From a virus, in the IMG/VR virus record IMGVR_UViG_3300037882_003601, positions 1 to 27,639 of that record: a DNA stretch of 27,639 bases; one strand, 5' to 3'. Numbering within the stretch: the first letter of the stretch is position 1; every line of letters begins with the position of its first letter. The position numbers and the translations under genes are program-made. Below are positions 13,618 through 20,267 of the stretch, piece after piece. Below the pieces are notes generated by a model. That model searched no databases. It was given only the letters and a program-made list of their open reading frames with translations, and had not been told where the DNA came from.

Positions 13618-13646
13618 TGACATAACTGACCTTTAGGACATACAAT
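13617..13646 (+). promoter_or_regulatory. PL-like promoter of the recombination operon
   Basis: TTGACA (13617-13622), 18-bp spacer, TACAAT (13641-13646). O4 overlaps the -35 and a half-site covers the spacer end, so the repressor would silence genes 13769-21298. The 120-base leader that follows holds CCGG-AACTAG-CCGG (about 13709-13722) and no gene I can support. Confidence 0.7.
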
Positions 13647-13768
13647 TACTTAACGCTGGCCAATAAGTCAGCCGACCACCCAAGCGCACATGATAAATAG
13701 CGAACCCGGAACTAGCCGGATGGCGGTGAAAGTGGAAGCGAAGGCAACTTTGATTTGAAAGGGCTGAC

Positions 13769-14005
13769 ATGCGGGACTTAATAGAGTTGCTCAAAGTAGA
13801 GCAAGAACCAATGAACGTAGAAGCATTGCGCCAAACAAGGCCACAAACCGCCGAACTAGCGCAACGATTTGCCGAAGCCTATGACAGCCGCGCCGCAAAA
13901 GTCGCGCTCCTGCGTCAACGTATGCACCGCTTGGGCAAGGCTCTCGCCGGTGAAGAAGTGCTAGCACAAAAGACCGGCCTTAAGAAATTTGAGTATCGAT
14001 CATGA
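13769..14005 (+). CDS. Hypothetical early protein, 78 aa
   Basis: First gene of the left early operon. Helical and charged (ELAQRFAEAYDSRAAKVALLRQRMHRLGKALAGEE), with a basic C-terminus. Weak coiled-coil character and no known domain. Preceded by AAAGGG. Overlaps the next gene by ATGA (14002-14005). Confidence 0.6.
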   Translation: MRDLIELLKVEQEPMNVEALRQTRPQTAELAQRFAEAYDSRAAKVALLRQRMHRLGKALAGEEVLAQKTGLKKFEYRS

Positions 14006-14262
14006 TCAAAGAAATGATTCACTGCAATCAAGACGGCAGTTTCGAGGTCATGGAAAATGAGCCGGGTTATTCCGACACATTTGACGTGAGTTTTTCCAAC
14101 CGGTGCAGCCACATTGTCATCGCAGAATTGGCCAGCGAAAAAGTCGCCCTCAATTTGGCGCTCTGCCAAAACGCAATACTTAGTTTGTTTCTTTCTTGCT
14201 CAAGCGATAAACAAGCCGACGCTACGAGAAAGACGATATTGCGAGCATTGGAGAAGAAATGA
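14002..14262 (+). CDS. Hypothetical early protein, 86 aa
   Basis: MIKEMIHCNQDGSFEVMENEPGYSDTFDVSFSN, then a helical Ala/Leu-rich part with several Cys (NLALCQNAILSLFLSC). No recognised family. Both ends overlap neighbours as ATGA, which supports it as a translated member of the operon. Confidence 0.58.
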   Translation: MIKEMIHCNQDGSFEVMENEPGYSDTFDVSFSNRCSHIVIAELASEKVALNLALCQNAILSLFLSCSSDKQADATRKTILRALEKK

Positions 14263-14579
14263 GCGGACAAGATTTCGATGTTGACACCTGTGTTGCTCGA
14301 TACGACGAAGAATTCGAGCGTGCCGAATTTGTCGCGGCGCAAATTATCCGATACGAGAACGAATGCGAAACCGATTGCATGGACGCTATTTTTGTGGCCA
14401 ATGAAGACAAAATTGCAGCGGCGCTGATTTTGATCCTGAACGAAGCCATAAAAGCCGAACGCGGCGATATCGACGACAAGATTGCTTTTACCCGATCCGT
14501 GTATTTGCATGCCCGCGTCTTTATCAAAAACTACGCTAACGAAAAAGCCGAACACGATTTGGAGCATCGCGATGACTAA
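14259..14579 (+). CDS. Acidic hypothetical early protein, 106 aa
   Basis: Strongly acidic, helical (ARYDEEFERAEFVAAQII, NECETDCMDAIFVANEDKI, AEHDLEHRDD). No domain recognised. Coupled to both neighbours (ATGA at 14259; an 8-bp ATGACTAA overlap at its end). Confidence 0.58.
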   Translation: MSGQDFDVDTCVARYDEEFERAEFVAAQIIRYENECETDCMDAIFVANEDKIAAALILILNEAIKAERGDIDDKIAFTRSVYLHARVFIKNYANEKAEHDLEHRDD

Positions 14580-14751
14580 TGCAGCGAAAGACAGTCACCC
14601 GACCAATGCCGATTCTGACGCATTACTGTTTAACGTAATCGATGTGATTGACCGTGTTCGAACCGGCACAACTACGGTTCGTGACGCTGAATTTTTGGAA
14701 TCAGAACTATTAATACCGCAATCATTAAGAGGGAAAAATGTCAAAAAGTGA
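14572..14751 (+). CDS. Hypothetical early protein, 59 aa
   Basis: Starts at ATG 14572 inside the preceding stop (ATGACTAA). Product: MTNAAKDSHPTNADSDALLF, then NVIDVIDRVRTGTTTVRDAE and a basic end. A longer reading from 14482 has no support. It overlaps the start of the Erf gene by 14 bp. Confidence 0.5.
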   Translation: MTNAAKDSHPTNADSDALLFNVIDVIDRVRTGTTTVRDAEFLESELLIPQSLRGKNVKK

Positions 14752-15388
14752 ATCTATCGGCAATTTAGCAAAGGCATTGTCTATCGTTCAGGCTCAGATT
14801 GCTGGAGCAAAAAAAACATCGTTGAACCCACATTTTAAAAGTCGCTATGCGGACTTAACTGAGGTTTGGAATGCGTGCCGGGACGAATTGGCAAAAAATA
14901 ACCTGTGCGTGGTGCAAACGAACGAACCGTGTGAGCGCGGGATATCGCTGCGTAGTACGCTTATCCACTCAAGCGGCGAATGGATCGATGGACTAATCGA
15001 AGTCCCGGCCAACAAACAAGATGCGCAAGGGTTTGGATCAGCGCAAACGTATGCGCGTCGCTACGGCCTTGCCGCAATCGTCGGCGTAACCAGCGAAGAT
15101 GATGACGGCAACGCCGCCGCCGCACCAAAGACAAGCGCGCCGATAACGGGGACAACTGGCGTTTTTGATTCCCTAAGCGTCGATGTGCAAACAGTAATCA
15201 ATGACCTCGCCATCGAAGTTCTATCGCTTGCTGCGATGGATAAAATACCCGATGCGTACTACCGGATCGAAACGGAAGAACTCGACGCCGATCAAAAAGT
15301 CGCGCTATGGTCGCTGATTAAAGATTCTAAAGTGAGGGCGGCGCTGAAAAAGTTTTCTGAATCTGAAAGGGCACGTGTTCATGACTAG
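14738..15388 (+). CDS. erf: Erf-family single-strand annealing recombinase
   Basis: 216 aa (P22 Erf 204). The ERF core is plain: SLNPHFKSRYADLTEVW (28-44), then SSGEWIDG, and GFGSAQTYARRYGLAAIVG (98-116) followed by the acidic EDDDG (120-124). It anneals complementary single strands, promoting concatemer formation and genome circularisation. An SSB two genes downstream is its usual partner. The start has GAGGG nearby. Its TAG stop lies within the start of the next small ORF (ATGACTAG, 8-bp overlap). Confidence 0.92.
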   Translation: MSKSESIGNLAKALSIVQAQIAGAKKTSLNPHFKSRYADLTEVWNACRDELAKNNLCVVQTNEPCERGISLRSTLIHSSGEWIDGLIEVPANKQDAQGFGSAQTYARRYGLAAIVGVTSEDDDGNAAAAPKTSAPITGTTGVFDSLSVDVQTVINDLAIEVLSLAAMDKIPDAYYRIETEELDADQKVALWSLIKDSKVRAALKKFSESERARVHD

Positions 15389-15461
15389 CGTCGAAAGCAA
15401 GATTTGTGGTAATTGCAAATTGGATTACCCAAAGCCAAAAAAACTATCGATTAACCAATGA
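15381..15461 (+). pseudogene. N-terminal zinc-finger half of an HNH gene, cut off by an in-frame TGA
   Basis: A coupled ATG (15381) opens a 26-aa ORF with CGNC (residues 9-12), stopped by TGA at 15459-15461. Reading on in the same frame gives IHRQFCSRRCAATK, the second Cys pair of the same C-x2-C...C-x3-C finger, and then the HNH protein without further stops. So one gene of 214 codons (15381-16025) appears split by a single stop; CGA to TGA would be the simplest cause. Confidence 0.6.
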
Positions 15462-15533
15462 ATTCATCGACAGTTTTGCTCTCGCCGTTGCGCCGCAACG
15501 AAATTAGATATTGATATTGCTCGTTTGCAGGCG

Positions 15534-16025
15534 ATGTATCTTGAAGAAAAGAAAAGCTCCAATCAAATTGCTAAAGAATTTGGAATGTCAAGCGTTCACG
15601 TCTTGCGGCTTTTGCGCGGCGCTTCAACTAAGATTAGGCCTCATTCAGAAAACAAGAAGTTGGCATTAAACAATCCGATAGTTAAGGAAAAATGTAGGCT
15701 GTCCGCGACTGGCAGAAAACATTCCGAAGAATCAAAAAATAAACTTCGCGCGCTCATTGGCAAGAAAAATGCGAACTGGAGGAACGGCCTGACAGTGGCC
15801 GGTGGTTATCTTCAATTCACTGCATCAATTGCAAACGGTGAACACGCTGGCAGGCTTTTGCATGATGTTATCGCTGAATGGCTTTATGAAAGAAAGTTAG
15901 TAAAAAGTGAGCACGTTCATCACATTGATGGAAATAAATTGAATAACAATCCAGAGAATTTATTAATTATGACTGCGAGCGACCACGTTCGCTTCCATTC
16001 GAAAGAAAGGCGACTCAATGGCTAA
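15534..16025 (+). CDS. HNH endonuclease (downstream part of interrupted gene)
   Basis: 163 aa from ATG 15534; a TTG at 15525 is also possible. Residues near the start hold an HTH-like SSNQIAKEFGMSSVHVLRLLRG. A basic NUMOD-like stretch follows (SEESKNKLRALIGKKNANWRNG). The C-terminal HNH domain has GRLLHDVIAEW, VHHIDGNKLNNNPENL and ASDHVRFH, matching the HNH_3 pattern of phage homing-type nucleases. It cuts DNA, either as a selfish element or for phage benefit. Its zinc finger is separated by the TGA at 15459. Ends overlapping ssb by 8 bp, so it belongs to the operon rather than interrupting it. Confidence 0.8.
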   Translation: MYLEEKKSSNQIAKEFGMSSVHVLRLLRGASTKIRPHSENKKLALNNPIVKEKCRLSATGRKHSEESKNKLRALIGKKNANWRNGLTVAGGYLQFTASIANGEHAGRLLHDVIAEWLYERKLVKSEHVHHIDGNKLNNNPENLLIMTASDHVRFHSKERRLNG

Positions 16026-16446
16026 CGATTTAAATTTGTGCGTATTTATAGGGCGATTGGGCGATGATCCAATATCCAGACATACGAAATCAGGCAAAGA
16101 GGCCGTAAATTTTCGTATTGCTGTTGGTAAATCATGGATCGACAAATTAAGCCAGGAGAAAATAGAGGTCACCGAATGGGTACCTGTTGTTGTATGGGGT
16201 GACCTTGCGGAAATTTGTCGAAAGTATTTGAAAAAAGGTTCACTTGTGCAAATTACTGGTGAGTTTAAAACGCGTAAGTACACAAAAGATGGCCAAGATC
16301 GCTACTCGACTGAGATCGTTGCCGACCGTATGCAAATGCTAGGAGGGAAATCGGCACCTTCAGAAAAAGAAGTAACCGCTAGGCCAACTGGCCCGGCAGG
16401 GCGTCAAGGTGCGTTTGATGATTTCCAGGATGATATTCCTTTTTAG
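16018..16446 (+). CDS. ssb: Single-stranded DNA-binding protein
   Basis: 142 aa. N-terminal OB fold with NLCVFIGRLGDDPISRHTKSGK, VNFRIAVGKSW, TEWVPVVVWGDLAEICRKYLKKGSLVQITGE and TRKYTKDGQDRYSTEIVAD. A disordered linker leads to the acidic tip DDFQDDIPF, which recruits partner proteins. Complete bacterial/phage SSB. Works with Erf upstream in recombination and replication. Confidence 0.95.
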   Translation: MANDLNLCVFIGRLGDDPISRHTKSGKEAVNFRIAVGKSWIDKLSQEKIEVTEWVPVVVWGDLAEICRKYLKKGSLVQITGEFKTRKYTKDGQDRYSTEIVADRMQMLGGKSAPSEKEVTARPTGPAGRQGAFDDFQDDIPF

Positions 16447-16457
16447 ATCATATACTT

Positions 16458-16787
16458 ATGATTTCTGACCACGATATTGAGCGCGCCATCGACTATTTAC
16501 GCGACAACGCGCGCAAAGCAGCAAAGGCGCGTGCGGAACGGGAATATCTCGATGAATATAGAAAAGTTGCCAAGGCACAAATCATGCGGGAACACGATAA
16601 CAAACCGATAGGCACGCAAGAAGCGATAGCCTATGCCGATCCGCGCTATATCGCACACCTAGCCACGATGAAAATCGCCATTGAAGCCGACGAGTACCAC
16701 AGATGGTCGCGCACGGCTGCAGAAGCGAAATTGTCGGCTTGGCAAACGATGTCTGCAAACAACAGAATATTGGACAAAGTTCAATGA
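16458..16787 (+). CDS. Hypothetical helical protein, 109 aa
   Basis: All-helical and charged: DHDIERAIDYLRDNARKAAKARAEREYLDEYRKVAKA, then EAIAYADPRYIAHLATMKIAIEADEYHR and AEAKLSAWQTMSANNRI. This AYADP...AAEAK...W plan occurs in a common phage protein next to recombination genes; function unknown to me, perhaps an Erf/SSB accessory. Overlaps the next gene by ATGA. Confidence 0.68.
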   Translation: MISDHDIERAIDYLRDNARKAAKARAEREYLDEYRKVAKAQIMREHDNKPIGTQEAIAYADPRYIAHLATMKIAIEADEYHRWSRTAAEAKLSAWQTMSANNRILDKVQ

Positions 16788-17098
16788 CCCAATCAATCGC
16801 AAACATTATCCACAACGCAATCGAGATTTATTTATGGGATGGTTTTTATCCTAAATCATTTGCGAAGAAAGATTTTAGTTGCTGTGCCGTCTATCGCGCT
16901 GCGAAAAACGGGCGAAGCGACGCGGCGCTAGAATTTTTACACGAACTAGGCTGGGACGCTGGTTACACAGCGTTTTTAGAATTCCCCATCGGCGTACAAA
17001 GACAATACGCCCGAGCGCTCGCGCTAACGTTTGCAGAATTGATCGCGCGTGAAGAGGGAAATCGATCTAACAGAAAATTTAAGGAAGGCCGCAAATGA
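16784..17098 (+). CDS. Hypothetical protein, 104 aa, ending ELIAREEG
   Basis: Start at ATG 16784, inside the previous stop. Product: SIANIIHNAIEIYLWDGFYP, CCAVYRAAKNGRSDAALEFLHELGWD, then FAELIAREEGNRSN. Helical, no known domain. Its 3' end carries a 24-base sequence repeated at the end of the next gene. ATGA overlap with that gene at 17095. Confidence 0.6.
   Translation: MTQSIANIIHNAIEIYLWDGFYPKSFAKKDFSCCAVYRAAKNGRSDAALEFLHELGWDAGYTAFLEFPIGVQRQYARALALTFAELIAREEGNRSNRKFKEGRK
17036..17059 (+). repeat. 24-base direct repeat, copy 1
   Basis: Starts GAATTGATCGCGCGTGAAG; matches 17662-17685 with one difference. Encodes ELIAREEG. Confidence 0.8.
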
Positions 17099-17691
17099 AA
17101 CCACTCACCATTACCGCCAAGCAGCGAAGCAAGATACAAGATTACGTTCGGACACACCACTTGCCGAAAGGTCTAGGCACCGCAGAAGCAGCATGCTCTA
17201 TCGCGGCAATTAATTTGGCTCTAACCGGGGAACTCACTGATGACATACCCGAATGCATGAGTGTAGTTATCGGACGATGGATCGTACAAATACAAGATTC
17301 CATGCCCGATGAAATGCGGAATTCCGACGAATGGAAATCACTACTGCCGGACGCTGCCGGAACGGGAAGGGACGACGAGCCTACGCGCATAGCCATAATA
17401 ATAGATTGGATGTGGTCTATTGTTTTACCAAAAATTCAGCCGATAGCCGATAAATATGGCTTTGGCTCAGAGTGGGGGAACATGCTAATCGAGAAAACAA
17501 TAGTATCGGCGAAGGAAGCAGAGAGGGCTTTTTATGCTGCTGCTGCTTATGTTGCTGCTGATGCTTCTGCTTCTGCTTCTGCTGATGCTAAAAACGAATT
17601 TTGGAACCACGTAAACCCGCCAGCACTTTTAAATAAATTGATTTATTTATCCGAACTCAAAGAATTGATTGCGCGTGAAGAGGGAGTATGA
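17095..17691 (+). CDS. Hypothetical phage protein, 198 aa
   Basis: N-terminal KPLTITAKQRSKIQDYVRTH, LGTAEAACSIAAINLALTGE, ECMSVVIGRWIVQIQDSMPDEMRNSDEWKSLLPDAAGTG and IDWMWSIVLP form a family I have seen as a hypothetical in phages; role unknown. Residues about 146-167 are a low-complexity Ala/Ser run coded by GCTGCT and GCTTCT repeats (about 17535-17590), which may slip. It ends ELIAREEGV from the direct repeat. The next gene starts in an ATGA overlap. Confidence 0.68.
   Translation: MKPLTITAKQRSKIQDYVRTHHLPKGLGTAEAACSIAAINLALTGELTDDIPECMSVVIGRWIVQIQDSMPDEMRNSDEWKSLLPDAAGTGRDDEPTRIAIIIDWMWSIVLPKIQPIADKYGFGSEWGNMLIEKTIVSAKEAERAFYAAAAYVAADASASASADAKNEFWNHVNPPALLNKLIYLSELKELIAREEGV
17662..17685 (+). 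repeat. 24-base direct repeat, copy 2
   Basis: Starts GAATTGATTGCGCGTGAAG; same frame and the same position at a gene end as copy 1, 626 bp away. Confidence 0.8.
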
Positions 17692-17978
17692 AAAAAGCCT
17701 TGACCAAGATAACGCAAAGAATGTGGCACTACAAAAATGGTGTAATGGTCGACGGCCAACATGGCGACATCTGGGGGGACGTGAGCCGCATCTGGGGGAA
17801 CGTAAGCCGCATCAGGGGAGACGTGAGCAACATACGGGGAGATGTTAGCGACATACGGGGGGATGTGACCGGTCTCTGTGGAAACGTGAACGACATCCGG
17901 GGGGACGTAGATAAATGTGAAATCACCGACGAAGAACGGATTGCTGGCGTGGATATCAAGGATTTGATCGATCCATGA
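17688..17978 (+). CDS. Heptad-repeat protein (GDVSxIR)
   Basis: 96 aa. After a 25-aa head come seven units of seven residues, consensus G(D/N)VSxIR (residues about 26-76), then a conserved tail DKCEITDEERIAGVDIKDLI. Each unit could add one coil of a narrow beta-solenoid. The tail looks like a capping helix. Similar repeat-plus-CEITDEER proteins occur in phages and bacteria, function unknown. The 21-bp repeats also keep long antisense frames open, which are not genes. Confidence 0.7.
   Translation: MKKALTKITQRMWHYKNGVMVDGQHGDIWGDVSRIWGNVSRIRGDVSNIRGDVSDIRGDVTGLCGNVNDIRGDVDKCEITDEERIAGVDIKDLIDP
17765..17912 (+). repeat. 21-bp minisatellite within the heptad-repeat gene
   Basis: About seven 21-bp units of GG(G/A)GA(C/T)GT(G/T)AGC type, each coding one GDVSxIR heptad. 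Length changes in whole units would keep the frame. Confidence 0.75.
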
Positions 17979-18034
17979 TTCCCCCTTGGCAGAAACGCAC
18001 AAAAATGTTCGCTTGGGCTGTTCTAGAGGAATGA
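17975..18034 (+). CDS. 19-aa micro-ORF in the pre-integrase gap
   Basis: MIPPWQKRTKMFAWAVLEE; starts in an ATGA overlap with the heptad gene and ends in an ATGA overlap with the next micro-ORF. The unbroken coupling suggests translation; the peptide itself matches nothing I know. Confidence 0.35.
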   Translation: MIPPWQKRTKMFAWAVLEE

Positions 18035-18078
18035 TAGCGCCCCTCACCCTAGCCGAAGCCGCTACCTACATGCGCTAA
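18031..18078 (+). pseudogene. 15-aa HTH/excisionase-like remnant
   Basis: MIAPLTLAEAATYMR resembles the first helix of an HTH_17 excisionase and then stops. Just upstream of the DUF4224 and integrase genes, so it may be the stub of a lost xis. Confidence 0.3.
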
Positions 18079-18079
18079 C

Positions 18080-18304
18080 ATGGCACACTATTTGTCATCA
18101 TCTACACTGAGGTCTTTAATTGGCACTCATATGAGAGCTAAACAAGCCGATTGGCTAAACCTGAATCGTTGGCGTTATTCCATTGATTGCCATGGAAAAA
18201 TAAAAGTCGATCAAGATTATTACAACCACCGAATGAAGACCGCCGACACTCCTGCTCATGCCGAATCGTTGGTTCGGGAACCCAATTTTGAGGCACTGCT
18301 ATGA
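18080..18304 (+). CDS. DUF4224-like protein beside the integrase
   Basis: 74 aa. HYLSSSTLRSLIGTHMRAKQ, then WLNLNRWRYSIDCHGKIKV follow the DUF4224 plan (LT..EL..LTG....Q..WL...G..F.....G.P.V). Members nearly always sit directly before phage tyrosine integrases, as here (ATGA overlap at 18301), and probably help bind att DNA, like an excisionase. Starts 2 bases after the micro-ORF stop. Confidence 0.75.
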   Translation: MAHYLSSSTLRSLIGTHMRAKQADWLNLNRWRYSIDCHGKIKVDQDYYNHRMKTADTPAHAESLVREPNFEALL

Positions 18305-19188
18305 TCGCGCGCCGAAAGAAATTTATTGCGCTTGGGTTGCCACCAAGAATGCATCCGGTAGTCGGAAAAAGAGTAACGTCCTATCGATATCTAAGTCCTG
18401 ATAACAAATGGATACCGCTTGGTAGAGACCTTGCCTCAGCTAAGAAAAAAGCGTTTGAGTTTAATACCCGAACCCCTGAACTTAACACCGTCGTCTATTG
18501 GTTCAAAGAATATTTTAATAGCCAATGGTTTAAGCGACTAGCCTTGCGCACGCAGGTAGATTATCAAGAGTGCGCACGTCCAAACGGAAAGTTATTGCCG
18601 GTGTTTGGCCACATGCGGTTTCAGGATGTCACGCGCCCTCACATTGCTCAGTACAGGGATAAGCGAGGAGAGAAAGCCAAACGTCGAGCCAACACGGAAA
18701 TCACTTTGTTATCCGTAGTATGTCAGCTAGCCATGGAGCGAGATGAAACGATCAAGGAAAACCCGTGCAAGGGAGTTCGTCGCATACCGCAAAACAAGCG
18801 CTCGCGCGACGTTGCCCGCGATGAACGATTAGCCTATCTCGAAATGGCAAAGGGCATGAGCGAAGGGCTATACAAGATCGCGTTAATCGGCGAATTTGCG
18901 TTCCTGACCGGCCAGCGTCGCGCCGGGCTGCTAAAGTGTTCGGTATCCAATCTCAAAGATCATGGCATCGAGTTCCAATCAACCAAACATAAATCCAACG
19001 AAGACGCGGCGACCATCGTTATTCAGTGGTCACCGGCGCTGCGGCAGTGCGTCGAGAGCATTCGATCATTGTCGCGCCCAGTCGTAACACTGCGCGACCC
19101 ATTACTGTTTTGCACGTTATCCGGGAACCCGTACACCGAATCCACGGTTTATCTGATTTTAATCAACTGTTTTGCTCGTATTTTGTAG
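18301..19188 (+). pseudogene. int: Tyrosine integrase lacking its catalytic C-terminus
   Basis: 295 aa, against about 340-400 for relatives. The N-terminal arm-binding part (1-60: basic, SYRYLSPDNKWIPLG), the SAM-like core-binding domain (about 62-160: WFKEYFNSQWFKRLALRTQVDY...F, TRPHIAQYRDKR) and the start of the catalytic domain are intact, with the first Arg in FLTGQRRAGLL (R206) and a Lys in the STKHK beta turn. After GNPYTESTV the protein runs into YLILINCFARIL and stops. The HxxR, His/Trp and nucleophilic Tyr boxes are missing, and no frame up to 19342 contains them. As seen, it cannot catalyse recombination by itself; it may still bind DNA. Typed as pseudogene on that basis. Confidence 0.82.
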
Positions 19189-19246
19189 CATCAACACCGT
19201 GACACAACCCAATAACCACGCGAGGCAAATTTCTATGCTACAAAAT
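19180..19246. repeat. 12-bp inverted repeat at the broken end of int
   Basis: ATTTTGTAGCAT (19180-19191) and ATGCTACAAAAT (19235-19246) are perfect inverted copies 43 bp apart. The first contains the premature int stop. They could be att arm or core sites, or the scar where the int end was lost. The rest of 19189-19342 holds no gene I can support. Confidence 0.6.
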
Positions 19247-19342
19247 TTCTACTCTATAAAATCCGCAAAAAACGACAAATCTATACCACGAGAAACGAAA
19301 GTTTTGGCAGAAAAATGCCATACCAGAAAGGTGAAAATTTGA

Positions 19343-19639
19343 ATGAGCCACGAATGGGTACCAACGGGCGAGCGCCTACCGAAACCAGGCGTAAAAGTGA
19401 TTGTTTTTTATTTTAACTCTCGCGGTTTGGGACGGAGAACGCTTGCTCATCATGCGCCCAAGTACACAATCCAAGCCGAACATTGGGATGAAGACGCGGA
19501 AGTAGACGAAAACGAAGAGGGCTGTTTCGAGCCGGAAGGCTGGTGGGAAACACCAGCTGAAGGTGAGTTTCTGTCATTTATTAGCGACGAGGTTACGCAC
19601 TGGATGTTCATCCCACCGCCTCCTCCTCATTTGGGGTAA
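19343..19639 (+). CDS. DUF551 domain protein
   Basis: 98 aa. HEWVPTGERLPKPGVKVIVFY at the start and DEVTHWMFIPPPPP at the end are the two DUF551 signatures; an acidic insert (DEDAEVDENEEGCFEPEGWW) lies between. A small phage protein of unknown role. AAAGGTG precedes the ATG by about 10 bases. Confidence 0.85.
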   Translation: MSHEWVPTGERLPKPGVKVIVFYFNSRGLGRRTLAHHAPKYTIQAEHWDEDAEVDENEEGCFEPEGWWETPAEGEFLSFISDEVTHWMFIPPPPPHLG

Positions 19640-19795
19640 TGGTTCAGTTGGCAAAGTGGTGATTGGGAGAACGGCCTCGCTCGTGTAGTTAACGGTTTTC
19701 CCTTCAGGGTGGACAAGCTTAAATGCCTTGGAAACGGGCAAGTTCCAAGAGTGGTTGCGAGAGCATGGGGAATTTTAAATGCTTCAATACGGTAA
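19640..19795 (+). pseudogene. C-terminal remnant of a cytosine-C5 DNA methyltransferase
   Basis: The 51 codons after the DUF551 stop, in its frame, read SGDWENGLARVVNGFPFRVD and LKCLGNGQVPRVVARAW, i.e. the tail of phage C5 methyltransferases (motif X region with LGNGQVP). No start codon, no ribosome site, and none of motifs I-VIII upstream, where DUF551 lies. A deletion seems to have joined DUF551 to the last part of the gene. Such enzymes usually protect phage DNA from restriction; the activity is lost here. Confidence 0.72.
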
Positions 19796-19822
19796 AAAAT
19801 GGCAGACTCGGAAGGGTGACAA

Positions 19823-20029
19823 ATGAACAACCACGCGGAATTGCTAGAAAGATTGATCGCCTCAATTAGGGCGGAAACAGTCGTTGATATTTTACAAATT
19901 TGTGCCGACGAAATACGGCGGCTACAACGATACAGTAAACTGCTACAAGAGGTTAATATCGATCATCGCGCCGAAATAGCCGAATTGAAAATTCGCCTCA
20001 GCCATAAATCGGAATTGCAAAACAAGTAA
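19823..20029 (+). CDS. Small coiled-coil protein, 68 aa
   Basis: Helical throughout: AELLERLIASIRAETVVDILQ, then CADEIRRLQRYSKLLQEVN and AEIAELKIRLSHK, a likely coiled coil. No family recognised. A GGGTG-type ribosome site precedes it. Confidence 0.58.
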   Translation: MNNHAELLERLIASIRAETVVDILQICADEIRRLQRYSKLLQEVNIDHRAEIAELKIRLSHKSELQNK

Positions 20030-20042
20030 ACAGGAAATCAAA

Positions 20043-20267
20043 ATGAAATATTCTGAATGGCAAGACGGCGATATTCCGCCCGAGGTTTCCGGCTGGTATC
20101 AGCGGCAAGCAATATGGGATGGCGCTTGGGCGGTGATTGGCAATGGTTATTTCGACAAAGTTACGAATACTTGGCTTATAACCCAGCAAGCTTTAAAGCG
20201 GGCAAACACTTTTTCGAAGTGGCAAATTGCAAACGGTGACATCTGGCGATGGCGAGGGAAACTCTGA
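20043..20267 (+). CDS. Tandem WRG-family protein 1
   Basis: 74 aa: MKYSEWQDGDIPPEVSGWYQR at the N-terminus, WRWRGKL at the end. The plan is the same as in the next two genes: MKYSxWQxG, a Pro, a GxY(Q/E)xR strand, a variable Trp-rich middle and a WRG(R/K) end. Good ribosome site AGGAAA. Function unknown; a small beta protein used by phages early. Confidence 0.68.
   Translation: MKYSEWQDGDIPPEVSGWYQRQAIWDGAWAVIGNGYFDKVTNTWLITQQALKRANTFSKWQIANGDIWRWRGKL

Noticed and set aside
15459-15461. TGA read as a sense codon (alternative genetic code)
   Set aside because: Many genes here end in TGA with overlaps that require it to be a stop, and no other gene has an internal TGA.
17765-17912. CRISPR-like repeat array
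   Set aside because: Units are 21 bp in direct contact, in frame and coding; there are no unique spacers.
17643-18047. Long antisense ORFs over the heptad repeat gene
   Set aside because: The 21-bp repeats keep antisense frames open; the sense strand has coupled starts and a conserved tail.
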